This document shows, one piece after another, positions 23,841 to 24,109 of a DNA stretch of 24,109 nt. Positions within the stretch are counted from its first letter, which is position 1, and the number at the start of each line of letters is the position of its first letter. Position numbers and translations under genes: made by a program. The DNA lies in the NCBI GenBank assembly GCA_905372235.1, contig CAJPOF010000034.1:1-24109 (forward strand). The letters run 5' to 3'. A model generated the notes under the pieces. The model saw only the letters and a list, made by a program, of their open reading frames with translations. It had not been told where the DNA came from and did no database searches. Source of the stretch: an uncultured Treponema sp. (GTDB lineage: Bacteria > Spirochaetota > Spirochaetia > Treponematales > Treponemataceae).

Positions 23841-23983
23841 GCGTTCCTCCGATGAAAATGATTTTTCTTCACTTCATATATGGTGAAAAAACTTGAAAAA
23901 CGGAAGTAAAGTTTTAAATAAAACGGATATTTTTGCGGCAAGGATTGTAAGGGCGGGTGCGGCTGTCCAAAACAGAAGGTTTA

Positions 23984-24014
23984 TTTTAAGCGGCAAAAAT
24001 ATTGCCGCTTAAAA
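23984..24014. repeat. 13-bp perfect palindrome
   Basis: TTTTAAGCGGCAA (23984-23996) and its reverse complement (24002-24014) flank a 5-nt loop. The arms contain their own T and A runs but none follows outside the stem, so a terminator is possible only if the outer A-T pairs stay open. Confidence 0.6.
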
Positions 24015-24045
24015 ACACTGCGAGTTTCCCTTTCGGTAAACTCGC
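24010..24045 (-). terminator. Hairpin with T-run, probable terminator of a minus-strand gene beyond the right edge
   Basis: On the minus strand GCGAGTTT (24045-24038) pairs with AAACTCGC (24027-24020) and is followed by AGTGTTTTTA. The loop half ACCGAAAGG makes it the fourth member of the AGTTT/AAACT hairpin family seen in the island. No gene lies between it and the window end. Confidence 0.5.
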
Positions 24046-24109
24046 TTATTAAATGCATTTTTTCATTTCATTGCAAAAATGCGGAAATTCGCCAATCCTC
24101 GCCTTTTGA

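Overview
The window looks like a chromosomal segment of a host-associated or gut/rumen-type spirochaete, most likely Treponema. This rests on the gene mix: relaxed spirochaetal lipoboxes, a long PFP-type phosphofructokinase, a Cache-type chemoreceptor, SUMF1/InlB-repeat and DUF1566-type lipoproteins, and AT-rich sigma70 promoters. Species cannot be named from the sequence alone.

Layout, left to right. (1) 1-5130, minus: the first 1710 residues of a large lipoprotein isoamylase (GH13 debranching enzyme). It ends in Gly/Ser-linked tandem repeats, running off the left edge. (2) 5320-6732, minus: long-form phosphofructokinase with its own extended -10 promoter and terminator. (3) 7011-9296, minus: lipoprotein with InlB-type repeats and a C-terminal SUMF1/FGE-like (C-type lectin fold) domain. 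(4) 9700-10677, plus: radical SAM protein, probably leaderless. (5) tRNA-Ala(GGC), minus. (6) pgi, plus. (7) tRNA-Leu(UAA), minus. (8) lysA, plus. (9) a methyl-accepting chemotaxis protein, plus, whose start region carries a run of 12 C. (10) 16940-19785: a hairpin-dense 2.8-kb island holding an HU-like/DUF4469 DNA-binding protein and a DUF1566-like lipoprotein. (11) a two-gene M16 peptidase operon, one member with the zinc motif and one without. (12) 22821-23840, minus: an endonuclease/exonuclease/phosphatase-family lipoprotein.

Themes. Isoamylase, phosphofructokinase and glucose-6-phosphate isomerase fit an organism that opens branched alpha-glucans outside the cell and ferments the sugar by glycolysis. 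Four lipoproteins point to a surface-directed locus.

Two points stand out. First, the C12 tract puts the well-placed Shine-Dalgarno and ATG of the chemoreceptor out of frame with its body; 11 or 14 C would restore it, as expected of a phase-variable switch. Second, the island at 16.9-19.8 kb combines a DNA-binding protein, a 26-bp perfect palindrome with degenerate neighbours, a hairpin split by hairpin-rich DNA, a duplicated 85-bp structured element, and a lipoprotein whose C-terminus resembles a diversity-generating-retroelement target. No reverse transcriptase, transposase or integrase lies in the window, so how the island works or moves is open.
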